From Mesorhizobium sp. B2-3-4 (lineage in GTDB: Bacteria > Pseudomonadota > Alphaproteobacteria > Rhizobiales > Rhizobiaceae), in contig NZ_VFVY01000017.1 of NCBI RefSeq assembly GCF_006442315.1, forward strand, positions 62,001 through 126,000: a stretch of DNA of 64,000 nt, read 5' to 3'. The position numbers were made by a program, and so were the translations under genes. Numbering within the stretch: the stretch's first letter is position 1; each line of letters starts with the position of its first letter. Below are positions 7,438 through 15,987 of this stretch, in pieces. Below the pieces are notes generated by a model. The model was given only the letters and a program-made list of their open reading frames with translations. It searched no databases and was not told where the DNA came from.

Positions 7438-8634
7438 ATGCCTCTGCCTGCCTCCGTCACCGGGGAATTGAAGGGCCTGTCGCCGTTCTTCGGCTACCAG
7501 CGGGCTGACGGCCGCACCGGAATCCGCAATCATCTGCTCATTTTGTGCATTAATGGTCTCGCGCTGCGTGTCAGCGAGCGGATCGCGGCGAGCCTGACGG
7601 GTGCGCTGCTGGCGGCGACGAGCAGTGGCCGGGGGCACATCGAGCCGGATCTCAGCCTTCACCTTGATCAACTTGTCGGTCTGGGCCGCAATCCCAACGC
7701 CGGCGCGGTGCTGGTCGTGGGGGTCGACGCGGCAACGACCGCGCTGGTCTCGGCGCGAATCTCATCCAGCGGCAAACCCGTCGCAAGCGTCTCATTCGCC
7801 GAGCAGCAGGAGGACATGCTGTCGGTTCTCGATCAAGGCATAAGGCGAGGCGCGGCCCTGCTCGGCCAGGCTTCTCGCGCTCGCCGGGAAAGCCTGCCGG
7901 GGGCCGGGCTTGTCGTCGGAGTGGAGTGCGGCCATTCCGACGCGACATCCGGCCTGATCAGCAATCCGGTCGTCGGCGCCACCGTCGACCTCCTGGTTGC
8001 GCAAGGCGCGACTGTCATAGCCGGCGAGACCGTCGAATGGCTGGGGGCTGAGCACATATTGGCCAGACGGGCGCGCGATGCCGCCGTAGCGCAACAGATC
8101 CGCCAGGCGGTGGAACGCAAGGAAAGCTTCGCGGCCGCCTCCGGCCACAGCCTGACCGGCAACAATCCGGGGGAGGAAAACATACGCGGCGGTCTGAGCA
8201 CGATCGAGGAGAAATCGCTCGGGGCGGTGGCAAAAACCGGAAGCTGCCGCATCGACGGCGTGCTCACCATGGCCGAGCCACCGGCCGCGAGAGGCCTCTA
8301 TCTGATGGACGGCCCGTCCTTTTCGCCTGAATCCATGACCGGTTTCGCCGCCGCCGGCGCCCAGTTGATGCTGTTCACCACCGGGCCAGGCAACAGCACG
8401 GCGAGCGCGCTGGCGCCCACGATCAAGATCACGGCCCGCCGCGAGACTGCCCTCCGGCTGCCGGAGCAGATCGATTTCGACGCCAGCACCGTATCGGAAG
8501 GAAGCGAGACGGTGGAAGGCGCCGCTCGCCGGCTGCTTGCGACCATATTGGACGTTGCCGGCGGCACGCTCACCTTCGGCGAGATATTGGGGGAGGGGCT
8601 GGAGGTGCCGACCCGCGTGCGAGGATCGCTGTGA
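7438..8634 (+). CDS. UxaA-family dehydratase/lyase, large subunit
   Basis: This 398-residue protein belongs to the altronate/galactarate dehydratase and sulfolactate sulfo-lyase (SuyB) family. These enzymes use a metal to eliminate water or sulfite from a 2-hydroxy acid. Typical motifs are FFGYQRADGRTGIRNH (17-32), GVECGHSDATSG (161-172) and TTGPGNSTAS further on. The length is that of a large subunit lacking the SAF domain, and a SAF-only gene closes the same operon at 13172. ATG 7390 would extend the protein by 16 residues, but it abuts an operator, so I use 7438. It is the first gene of the operon and couples to the next by GTGA. The substrate is unknown; a sugar acid or sulfonated acid is likely. 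Confidence 0.82.
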   Translation: MPLPASVTGELKGLSPFFGYQRADGRTGIRNHLLILCINGLALRVSERIAASLTGALLAATSSGRGHIEPDLSLHLDQLVGLGRNPNAGAVLVVGVDAATTALVSARISSSGKPVASVSFAEQQEDMLSVLDQGIRRGAALLGQASRARRESLPGAGLVVGVECGHSDATSGLISNPVVGATVDLLVAQGATVIAGETVEWLGAEHILARRARDAAVAQQIRQAVERKESFAAASGHSLTGNNPGEENIRGGLSTIEEKSLGAVAKTGSCRIDGVLTMAEPPAARGLYLMDGPSFSPESMTGFAAAGAQLMLFTTGPGNSTASALAPTIKITARRETALRLPEQIDFDASTVSEGSETVEGAARRLLATILDVAGGTLTFGEILGEGLEVPTRVRGSL

Positions 8635-9437
8635 GCGCGGTCCTCTCCACGGATGGCAAGACGGCCAATGGCTTCCGGCGGCTGGATGGTGCGTTCGTCT
8701 ATCTGCGCACCATGGCCCTGTTCGTGCTTGCCTGGTATGTGGGCTCGCTGTTCGTGCCGTCCAAGCTCTTGCTGCCGTCGCCGCTGGCGGTCGCCGTGGC
8801 GCTTCGCGATACGGCGCTTAACGGCGAGCTGTTCGGCAACGCGCTGATCAGCCTTGCACGGCTGGCCGCCAGCGTGGTGGGCGCGGCAGCGATCGCGGTG
8901 CCCCTTGGGCTGCTGATGGGCCGCAGCCGGCTGTGGAACGACCTGCTCGAGTTGCCGGTCGAGATGCTGCGGCCGATTGCCGGCATCGCCTGGATACCGC
9001 TGGCACTCTACCTCTTCGGCATCGGTCACCGCCTGCCACTGTTCATCATGTTCTACACGGCGTTTTTTCCACTGCTCATAGGCACGGCGGCAGGCGCGGC
9101 GACCGTCGACAAGCGCCTCATCGCCGCCGCGCGGACCATGGGCCTGTCGTCGCCGCGCATCATGTGGCGCGTCATTGTCCCGGCGGCGCTTCCGGCGATC
9201 CTCGTCTCGGCGCGGCTTGCCGTCGCCGCCTCATGGACGGCGGTCGTCGCCGCCGAACTGGTCGGCGCCCCGAACGGGCTCGGCTATGCCATCGAATATT
9301 ACCGCAGCATGCTTTCCACGCCGACGGTGATGGCTTTCATCGTGACGATCGGCCTGCTCGGCTTCCTCACCGACAAGGGGTTACGACTGCTGTCGCGGGC
9401 CCTCACGCCCTGGGCGCGGACCGGAGCGGCGCGATGA
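8631..9437 (+). CDS. ABC transporter permease 1 (SsuC/TauC-like)
   Basis: This 268-residue inner-membrane permease of the nitrate/sulfonate/taurine import class has about six membrane segments. The cytoplasmic EAA loop that docks to the ATPase is visible as AARTMGLSSPRIMWRVIVP. The GTG start overlaps the upstream stop (GTGA), and its own stop overlaps the next ATG (ATGA). Systems of this class usually have one permease forming a homodimer. Two different permeases side by side suggest a heterodimeric channel. Confidence 0.9.
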   Translation: MSAVLSTDGKTANGFRRLDGAFVYLRTMALFVLAWYVGSLFVPSKLLLPSPLAVAVALRDTALNGELFGNALISLARLAASVVGAAAIAVPLGLLMGRSRLWNDLLELPVEMLRPIAGIAWIPLALYLFGIGHRLPLFIMFYTAFFPLLIGTAAGAATVDKRLIAAARTMGLSSPRIMWRVIVPAALPAILVSARLAVAASWTAVVAAELVGAPNGLGYAIEYYRSMLSTPTVMAFIVTIGLLGFLTDKGLRLLSRALTPWARTGAAR

Positions 9438-10186
9438 GACGAACAGCACTTCGGCTCATCGTACCGGTGCTGCTTCTGGCCGCGTGGCAATTGCTTGCCT
9501 CGGGCTCGGCGACGGCGCCACGTCCCAGCAGCGTGGTCGAAGCGGCGGTCGCCCTGGTGCGGGACGGTGATCTTCTCGCCGGACTCGCCACCAGCCTGGG
9601 GCGCGTGTTCGCCGGCTTTGCCGTGGCGGCGCTGCTCGCAATTCCGCTCGGCATCGCCATGGGCAGCATGCCCGCCGTCGAACGCAACCTCGACCCGCTG
9701 GTGGAGACCTTCCGGCCGATCGCCGCACTCGCCATACTGCCGTTGGTCATCCTGTGGCTGGGGTCCGGCTCGGGCGCGGCCATCGCCATTGTCGCCTATG
9801 CCGCTTTCTTTCCGATTCTGATCAACACCATTTCGGGCGTGAAGCGCATCGAGCCGAGCCTGATGCGCGCCGCGCTGACCATGGGGCTGACACCGCTGAC
9901 GCGGATGCGCGTGGTGCTGTTGCCGGCCGCCTTGCCATCCATCCTCGTCGGCATGCGCATCGGGCTCGGCATCGCCTGGACGGCGATCATCGCGGCGGAA
10001 CTGGCGGTCGGCGCCAAGTCCGGCAGCAGCGGCGGCATCGGCCAGATGATGTTCGTCTTCTACGCCTACTCGATCGACCTCAACGGCATGGTCGTCTGCA
10101 TGATCGCGGTCGGCATCGTTGCCTTCGCCCTCGACCGCGCCCTGCGCTGGGCGCTTGCAGTCACCGTACCGTGGAGCCGGATATGA
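9434..10186 (+). CDS. ABC transporter permease 2 (SsuC/TauC-like)
   Basis: This 250-residue second permease of the same import class has a hydrophobic N-terminal segment (LRLIVPVLLLAAWQLLAS) and an EAA loop (RAALTMGLTPLTRMRVVLLP). It begins at the ATG inside the ATGA overlap with permease 1; the frame is open further upstream, but that part lies inside permease 1. It ends in another ATGA overlap with the ATPase gene. It shares the fold with permease 1 but is clearly diverged in sequence, so the two are not a recent duplication. Confidence 0.9.
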   Translation: MRRTALRLIVPVLLLAAWQLLASGSATAPRPSSVVEAAVALVRDGDLLAGLATSLGRVFAGFAVAALLAIPLGIAMGSMPAVERNLDPLVETFRPIAALAILPLVILWLGSGSGAAIAIVAYAAFFPILINTISGVKRIEPSLMRAALTMGLTPLTRMRVVLLPAALPSILVGMRIGLGIAWTAIIAAELAVGAKSGSSGGIGQMMFVFYAYSIDLNGMVVCMIAVGIVAFALDRALRWALAVTVPWSRI

Positions 10187-10980
10187 GCGCACCGAAGATC
10201 CGCCTCGAAGCCGTCAGCAAATCCTTCGATGCCTCTGTCGTCGTCGAGAAGCTGTCGCTGGATGTCAGGGACGGCGAGTTCCTTGCCATTGTCGGGCCCT
10301 CAGGCTGCGGTAAGACGACCGTCCTCAACATGCTCGCCGGCCTGGAAAAGCCGAGTTCGGGCGCAATGACGCTCAACGGCAGGCCGATCGAAGGTCCGGG
10401 CGCCGAGCGGGGCGTCATGTTCCAGGACTATGCGCTGTTTCCCTGGCGCACGGTGCGCGGCAATGTCGAGTTCGGGCTGGTCTATGGACCGGCCGGGCAA
10501 GCGCTCTCGCCGGCGCAGCGCGCCGAGCGCGTCGAGCGGACCATCGAGATGGTCGGGCTCAAGGGTTCGCAGGACAAATATCCGCATCAGCTTTCGGGCG
10601 GCATGCGCCAGCGCGTCGCGCTGGCGCGGCTGATGGCGAGCGAGCCGGAGATCCTGTTGATGGACGAGCCGCTCGCCGCGCTCGACGCACAGACAAGGGT
10701 GATCCTGCAGGACGAATTGCTGCGCATCTGGGGGCAGGACCGTCCTGCCAGTGAACGGCGCACGGTCGTCTTCATCACTCACGCCATCGACGAAGCCGTG
10801 TTCCTGGCGGACCGCGTGGCGGTGCTGAGCAGCCATCCGGGGCGCCTGAAGCAGATCGTCGACATCGACCTGCCCAGGCCGCGCGGCGACGAAACCCGCC
10901 GCTCCGGCGCGTTCGCCAGACTGAGCCAGTCGATCTGGGAACTGATCCGCGAAGAGGCATACCGCGCAACCATGAACTGA
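10183..10980 (+). CDS. ABC transporter ATPase (SsuB/TauB-like)
   Basis: This 265-residue nucleotide-binding subunit powers the import system formed with the two permeases and the binding protein. Walker A is GPSGCGKTT (38-46), the Q-loop lies in MFQDYALFPW, the signature is LSGGMRQR, and Walker B is ILLMDEPLAALD. The switch histidine is in VFITHAIDEA. The family handles sulfonates, nitrate, taurine and some nucleobase-like or organic-acid substrates, so it is suggestive but not decisive about the ligand. Confidence 0.95.
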   Translation: MSAPKIRLEAVSKSFDASVVVEKLSLDVRDGEFLAIVGPSGCGKTTVLNMLAGLEKPSSGAMTLNGRPIEGPGAERGVMFQDYALFPWRTVRGNVEFGLVYGPAGQALSPAQRAERVERTIEMVGLKGSQDKYPHQLSGGMRQRVALARLMASEPEILLMDEPLAALDAQTRVILQDELLRIWGQDRPASERRTVVFITHAIDEAVFLADRVAVLSSHPGRLKQIVDIDLPRPRGDETRRSGAFARLSQSIWELIREEAYRATMN

Positions 10981-11003
10981 CACGACAGAACGGAGGAAAT
11001 GTC

Positions 11004-12236
11004 ATGACAAGATTTATGCAGAGCAGCTTCAACCGACGGACCTTCCTGGCCGGCGCCGCTGCCGGCGCGCTCGCCATGCCGACGATCGTGCGGGCGCAGG
11101 ACCGCAAGGCGGCCAAGGTGTCGATCGGCCGGCAGCCCTACGCCGCCGGCAATTCGCCGCTGACGCAGCGCATGATCAACGAGAAGATGCTGGAGAAGGC
11201 CGCCGCCGAGCTTGGCTACGATCTCACCGTCGACTGGCGCGACTATCCCTCGGCCTTGCCGATGGTCGAGGCGTTCGTTTCGGGCGACCTCGATATCGGC
11301 ATGTGGGGCAACACACCGATCGTGCGGTTGCTGTCGCAGGCGCAACCGATCAACATATTGACGGTTGGCGAAGGCCACATGCGCATGGTGCTGGCGACCC
11401 GCAAGGGCTCGCCGATCAGGAATATCGAGGATCTGAAGGGCAAGACCGTCGGCGCGCTGATCGGCGGCGATCCCTACAACGCGCTGTCGCAGATGCTGCT
11501 GCAGGAACTGGGCGACGCCGACCCGAGGGCCTTCAACATCAACATCGTCAACACGCCGACGCAGGCGGTGGCCGCATCGCTGCCGCAAGGCATGGACGCG
11601 TCCGTGGTGATCTACCCGGCTTTCCTGAAGGCCAATGCCGAGACGGGGCTGACAGGCATCATGAACTCGTTTGGCTATACGGAGGCCGGATACAGCGGGC
11701 CGGCGGGTGAAGGCGAAGGGCATCTGCTGCCTGGCGTCAAGAAGTCGAAATTCTATCCCGACGGCTACTATCTGCACCGCTCCTTCTGGATCTGCAGTGA
11801 TCGTATCGTCGGCGACGATGCCGCGATCGGCCAGGCGTTCCTGACGGCGGCGCAAACGGCGCTGGCCGAGTTGCAGAAGATCGATCCCAGGGACATCTCT
11901 CAGTCGGTCGCCAAATATTGGGGACTCGATCCCGCGCTCGGCGCGAAAGTCGTCGGCGACGAGGTGCTTTTCCAGCGTGGCTGGATATGGCCGACGGAAG
12001 GCGACGCCGCCGCGATCAGTCAGATCTCGCAATTCATGGTCGCCGGCAAGATGATCCCCGAGGCGCTGAGCTGGGATCAGGTCAAGGCGGCGTTCGGCAA
12101 GGCGGCTCCGCTGCTCAACAAAGCCTATGAAGGCACGGGCAAGGTGCCGGACGAAAACGGCTTCACCGACAAGAGCGCCAAGGATCTGCGGGGCTTGCCG
12201 GCCTGGCAGCTCGACCAGTGGAAAGCGCCGTCCTGA
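11004..12236 (+). CDS. Tat-exported ABC substrate-binding protein (NMT1/SsuA-like)
   Basis: This 410-residue periplasmic binding protein should capture the substrate for the permease pair. The N-terminus has a twin-arginine signal (NRRTFLAG, Arg 11-12) followed by a hydrophobic stretch ending in VRAQ. The body follows the NMT1/THI5-like fold of sulfonate and nitrate binders, with motifs such as GDLDIGMWGNTPIVRLL and DLKGKTVG. It is about 70 residues longer than typical SsuA proteins, partly through an insertion containing GEGEGHLLPGVKKSKFYPDGYY. GGAGG lies a few bases before the ATG. It is 23 bp from the ATPase gene and in the same operon. Confidence 0.9.
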   Translation: MTRFMQSSFNRRTFLAGAAAGALAMPTIVRAQDRKAAKVSIGRQPYAAGNSPLTQRMINEKMLEKAAAELGYDLTVDWRDYPSALPMVEAFVSGDLDIGMWGNTPIVRLLSQAQPINILTVGEGHMRMVLATRKGSPIRNIEDLKGKTVGALIGGDPYNALSQMLLQELGDADPRAFNINIVNTPTQAVAASLPQGMDASVVIYPAFLKANAETGLTGIMNSFGYTEAGYSGPAGEGEGHLLPGVKKSKFYPDGYYLHRSFWICSDRIVGDDAAIGQAFLTAAQTALAELQKIDPRDISQSVAKYWGLDPALGAKVVGDEVLFQRGWIWPTEGDAAAISQISQFMVAGKMIPEALSWDQVKAAFGKAAPLLNKAYEGTGKVPDENGFTDKSAKDLRGLPAWQLDQWKAPS

Positions 12237-12275
12237 GCGGCGCGATCCCGGAATTCATGTGAAAGGAAAGCATTG

Positions 12276-13175
12276 ATGACTTCGATAGGTTTTGTCGGGC
12301 TTGGAACGATGGGGGCACCGATGGCCCGCAACGTCCTGAAAGCGGGCCATGCGCTGACCGTCTTCGACCTCAACCCCGCATCGGTGGCAAGGCTCGTCGA
12401 CGCGGGCGCCAAGGCCGCGGCTTCGCCGCGCGAGGTCGCGGCAGGGGCGGAGGTGGTCATCACCATGCTGCCGGACGCACCTGACGTGGAGGCCGCCGTG
12501 CTTGGCGCGGACGGCATTGGTCATGGGCTCAAGCCGGGTAGCCTCTACATCGACATGAGCACGATCGATCCGCAGACCACGCAACGGATCGGCGCGTGGC
12601 TTGCCGCGCGCGGCGTCGACATGCTCGACAGTCCTGTCGGCAAGACGGTCGAGCATGCCATTGCCGGCACCTCGACGCTGATGATCGGCGGCGATGCCGC
12701 GCTGGTGGAGCGCGCCCGACCCATCCTGTCGTCGATGGGCGCGGACCTGATCCATTGCGGCGCGCTCGGCATGGGGCAGGCCATGAAGCTGACCAACAAT
12801 CTGCTGGCGAGCGTGCTGATCACCGCGAGTTCGGAGGCGCTGGTCGCCGGCGCCAAGGCCGGGCTGACGCTCGACACCATGGTCAGCGTGCTGAAGACGA
12901 CGATGGCCTGGAACCAGCAGCTCGCGGTCGCCATGCACAACCGGGCGCTGAAGGGCGACTTCGAGCCCGGCTTCATGGTCAAGCTGGCGCACAAGGATTG
13001 CCGTCTGGCGCTGGCCATGAACGAGGCGCTCGGCCTGGAGGCGCCGGTCGGCGCGGCTACGCTCGCCGTGCTCGCCGAAACGATGGACGCTGGCATGGCC
13101 GGCAAGGATGTCGGCGCGGTGCTGAAGCTCAGGGAAGACGCGGCCGGCGTCCAGGTCCGGCTGTCGGCCGCATGA
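12276..13175 (+). CDS. Beta-hydroxyacid dehydrogenase, YihU/sulfolactaldehyde-reductase-like
   Basis: This 299-residue NAD(P)-dependent enzyme of the 3-hydroxyisobutyrate dehydrogenase family starts GFVGLGTMGAPMARNV and has catalytic K171 with N174 (AMKLTNN). The usual substrate loop PVSGG is replaced by PVGKT (120-124). From memory, E. coli sulfolactaldehyde reductase YihU has PVGRT at exactly this place, with Arg123 contacting the sulfonate, and the first 180 residues align without gaps. Here K123 keeps the positive charge, while YihU Ser178 is Ala. I start at ATG 12276 after AAAGGAAAG. It couples by ATGA to the SAF subunit. The substrate is inferred, not shown. Confidence 0.85.
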   Translation: MTSIGFVGLGTMGAPMARNVLKAGHALTVFDLNPASVARLVDAGAKAAASPREVAAGAEVVITMLPDAPDVEAAVLGADGIGHGLKPGSLYIDMSTIDPQTTQRIGAWLAARGVDMLDSPVGKTVEHAIAGTSTLMIGGDAALVERARPILSSMGADLIHCGALGMGQAMKLTNNLLASVLITASSEALVAGAKAGLTLDTMVSVLKTTMAWNQQLAVAMHNRALKGDFEPGFMVKLAHKDCRLALAMNEALGLEAPVGAATLAVLAETMDAGMAGKDVGAVLKLREDAAGVQVRLSAA

Positions 13176-13453
13176 GCGCCGGCGGGGCCATCGTTCTGCA
13201 TGCCGACGACGATGTCGCCGTGCTGGTCGAACCGGTGGAGGCCGGTGCGAGCCTTATGACCCGTGGCGCGCGCGATGGGTTGCTGCTCACCGCCGGCGCA
13301 TCGCTGGACGCCGGGCACAAGCTGGCGCTGCGCGATCTGGCGGCGGGCGCCACGATCCGAAAATATGGCGAGGTCATCGGCCGGCTGACGGCCGATGTCG
13401 CTGCCGGCGATCATGTGCATGTGCACAATCTGGAAAGCCTGCGCGGCCTCTGA
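13172..13453 (+). CDS. SAF-domain small subunit of UxaA/SuyA-type lyase
   Basis: This 93-residue protein matches the small N-terminal domain of altronate dehydratases and the SuyA subunit of sulfolactate sulfo-lyase. The pattern HADDDVAVLVEPVEAG and the later HKLALRDLAAGATIRKYGEVIG are characteristic, with AAGDHVHVHNLES giving the His-rich end. It presumably pairs with the large subunit at 7438, although six genes separate the two. It overlaps the dehydrogenase stop by ATGA and is the last gene of the plus-strand operon. The 43 bp to the convergent AstE-like gene hold no clear terminator. Confidence 0.8.
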   Translation: MSAGGAIVLHADDDVAVLVEPVEAGASLMTRGARDGLLLTAGASLDAGHKLALRDLAAGATIRKYGEVIGRLTADVAAGDHVHVHNLESLRGL

Positions 13454-13496
13454 TCAAAGCGCGCGCGTTCTCTTCATCGACGAGACGGCGCGCGGT

Positions 13497-14552
13497 TCAA
13501 TCCTCCAGCGTGCCCGATCTCGCATCGGCGCTCTTCCTGTCGCCAACCAGTTTCAACAGGTCTTCGCCGGTGCGGATGATGCGGCGCGAACGCCGCGTCA
13601 GGATGATGCCGTCCTGCGGCGCGAAGACTTCCGTGCGGCCATCGGCTTCGCCCGGCGCATGGACGATGGTGGCGAGGCGCGCACCCCTGGCGACGCGGTC
13701 GCCGGGCTTGACGTCGTAAAGCACGGCACCGCCACGGGGCGCCGGCATCATGTCGATGTTTTCCAGAGGCGCGACGACGCCCTTGAAGGAACCGGGCGCG
13801 GGGAGCGCGCTGTCGGATATCACGCCGCGCGCCACGAGCAGCCGATAGAGGCCTTCGGCATCGGCCTTCGCCAGGACGCCATCGACATCGAGGATGCCGC
13901 GATATTCGACCGTGGTGACGACACGGCGGTCGAGCTTGGCCACTGCGGCGGGAACGTTCTGGTAGGGCATGATCTGAGCGCCCTCGAAAGTGCCGTCCGT
14001 GTCCTCGCTCCACAGCACCACGGCATCGATGCCCATGGCGGCGGCGCAATCGGCCATGGCAGGCCACAGGCTGGTGTGGATGTAGAGATAGGCGAGGCCC
14101 TCGTCGTCGCAATGCAGGTCGAGCACGATGTCGTGGCCGAGCGAAAGCTGAACCAGCCTGCTCTTCAGTCGCTGGTCGGCGCCGCCATGCATGGTGTTCG
14201 GCAAAAGCGCGGTGTCCGGTGCTGCGAGCAGGGGAAAGCCGCGGTTGAAATTGGTGCGGGTGCCCAGGTGGAAGCGGCCCTGGTGCTCGCCGAAATGATA
14301 TTGCGCGCGGCCGATCGGGTTGGCCCAGGGCACGATGGTGATGTTGCCCTTGATACGGCCTTCGGCCTCGGCCTTGGTCAGCGCCGGCATCAGCGCGTCT
14401 ATGGCGACGACACCAGGCAGTTCGCCGGCATGGAGTGCGGCCTGCAGATAAGCCGAGGGTGCCGCCTTGTCGGCGCCTGCGAAGCGGAACACCGGGAATT
14501 CGTAGGAAACGCCTTCGCTGTCGCCCACGATGCGTTCGATCGATTTCTGCAT
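13497..14552 (-). CDS. Succinylglutamate desuccinylase/aspartoacylase-family deacylase
   Basis: This 351-residue zinc enzyme of the M14 carboxypeptidase clan should hydrolyse an N-acyl amino acid or related amide. Metal ligands are visible as H41 and E44 (LHAGELPG) and H147 (VLDLHCDD), with an NFNRGFP substrate motif near 101-107. A C-terminal beta-rich domain (YDVKPGDRVARGARLATIVH) resembles a lipoyl-type hammerhead. I use ATG 14552, preceded by GGAGGAAA, not the ATG at 14567. It faces the catabolic operon and may process an acylated form of its substrate, or be independent. Confidence 0.85.
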   Translation of the reverse strand: MQKSIERIVGDSEGVSYEFPVFRFAGADKAAPSAYLQAALHAGELPGVVAIDALMPALTKAEAEGRIKGNITIVPWANPIGRAQYHFGEHQGRFHLGTRTNFNRGFPLLAAPDTALLPNTMHGGADQRLKSRLVQLSLGHDIVLDLHCDDEGLAYLYIHTSLWPAMADCAAAMGIDAVVLWSEDTDGTFEGAQIMPYQNVPAAVAKLDRRVVTTVEYRGILDVDGVLAKADAEGLYRLLVARGVISDSALPAPGSFKGVVAPLENIDMMPAPRGGAVLYDVKPGDRVARGARLATIVHAPGEADGRTEVFAPQDGIILTRRSRRIIRTGEDLLKLVGDRKSADARSGTLED

Positions 14553-14640
14553 GATTTCCTCCATCAAGAGCGAGAAGACATGCCCATTTGAAGGTGCCGA
14601 TGTCGATTGGTCCAGCCCGCCGCGCTATGGGCGCAAGCCA

Positions 14641-15819
14641 TTACTCGGCGGCAGGCTGCAGCGAGGCGACAGGCGCGCGCCTGTCGAGCGCCTGCGACAG
14701 CACCGCCACGGCGACGGCGAGCAAGGCCAGCACAGCGCCGACCAGCGGCAGATTGGCGTAGGAAACGCCCGCCGACAGAGCCGCGCCACCGATCCAGGCG
14801 CCGCTGGCGTTGCCGACATTGAAGGCGCCCTGGTTCAGCGTGGCGGCAAGGTTGGGACCTTCGGAGGCGGCCTCGACGACGCGGATCTGCAGTGGCGGCA
14901 CGACGACGAAGATCAGCAGGCCCCAGAGGAAGACGACGCCGATAGCGACGCTGGCGATGGCGCCGAACTGCATGAAGCCGACAAACAGGACAGCCATCAG
15001 CACCAGCGTGCCGATGACCGTGGGCATCAGCTTCCAGTCGGCCAGCCGTCCGCCGATGACATTGCCGATGGTCATGCCGGCGCCGAACAGCAGCAGCACC
15101 CAGGTGACGGCGGAGGTCGACAGGCCCGACACGTCAGTGAGGTATGGCTTGATGTAGGTGAAGACCGCGAAGAGGCTGGCCGAGGCGAGCGAGGCGATCA
15201 GCATCGCCAGCCAGACCTGCAGCTTGCCCAGCACCCGCAACTCGCCGCGCAGGCCGCCGCCGCTGGGCTCGGCAACGTCGGAAGGCACCAGCCAGGCGAT
15301 TGCGGCGACCGAGATCAGGCCGATGCCGACCACGGCCAGGAAGGTGGAGCGCCAGCCGAAGGCCTCGCCAAGCGCGGTGCCGGCGGGAACGCCCAGGATG
15401 TTGGACAAGGTCAAGCCGGCGAACATCAGCGCGATGGCGCTGGCGCGCTTGTTGCGCGGCACCAGGCTCGCCGCGACGACCGACCCGATACCGAAGAAGG
15501 CGCCATGGCCGAAGGCGGTGAAGACGCGCGCGGCCATCAGCAGCCAGTAATTGGGCGCGATGGCGCAGAACAGATTGCCGATGACGAACAAGGCGGCGAG
15601 CCCGACCAGAACCGGCTTGCGCGGCATATGCGCGGTGGCCATGGCAACGATCGGCGCGCCGAAGACGACGCCCAGCGCATAGCCGGTGACCAGCAGGCCG
15701 GCGGCGGGGATCGTCACGCCGAGATCGGCGGCGACCTCCGGCAGCAGACCCATGATGACGAATTCGGTGGTGCCGATGCAGAAGGACGCAATGGCAAGCG
15801 CAAGGATCGGCAAGGGCAT
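14641..15819 (-). CDS. MFS efflux transporter (AraJ/DHA1-like)
   Basis: This 392-residue membrane protein has 12 predicted helices and resembles the sugar-efflux/drug-efflux branch (AraJ, YdhP). The N-terminus FCIGTTEFVIMGLLPEVAADLG is the hallmark of that branch. It likely exports a small hydrophilic compound or drug by proton antiport. The start at 15819 drops 25 upstream residues that look non-native to the family. It is the next gene after gcd on the same strand, but an intrinsic terminator at 15925-15951 separates the two. Confidence 0.88.
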   Translation of the reverse strand: MPLPILALAIASFCIGTTEFVIMGLLPEVAADLGVTIPAAGLLVTGYALGVVFGAPIVAMATAHMPRKPVLVGLAALFVIGNLFCAIAPNYWLLMAARVFTAFGHGAFFGIGSVVAASLVPRNKRASAIALMFAGLTLSNILGVPAGTALGEAFGWRSTFLAVVGIGLISVAAIAWLVPSDVAEPSGGGLRGELRVLGKLQVWLAMLIASLASASLFAVFTYIKPYLTDVSGLSTSAVTWVLLLFGAGMTIGNVIGGRLADWKLMPTVIGTLVLMAVLFVGFMQFGAIASVAIGVVFLWGLLIFVVVPPLQIRVVEAASEGPNLAATLNQGAFNVGNASGAWIGGAALSAGVSYANLPLVGAVLALLAVAVAVLSQALDRRAPVASLQPAAE

Positions 15820-15924
15820 GGGAGGTCCAGACTGAATCGGTTCAATTTTAGACTGCGCGAGGATCGCTGCCGGGCGCAACAGACATTGGTGCAATGCAGC
15901 AATGCAGAAAACGTGGAGCAGATC

Positions 15925-15951
15925 GAAAACGGGGCGCCGAGGCGCCCCGTT
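15925..15951 (-). terminator. Terminator after gcd
   Basis: On the minus strand AACGGGGCGCC (15951-15941) pairs perfectly with GGCGCCCCGTT (15938-15928) across a two-base gap, so two further pairs probably open to form the loop. TTTT follows. It lies 36 bases past the gcd stop. Confidence 0.8.
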
Positions 15952-15987
15952 GGGATCATCGATGTGGTGACGGAGAGCTTTGCCCGG

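Noticed and set aside
8933..9433. N-terminal extension of permease 2
   Set aside because: It overlaps permease 1 out of frame. The ATGA at 9434 gives a standard permease.
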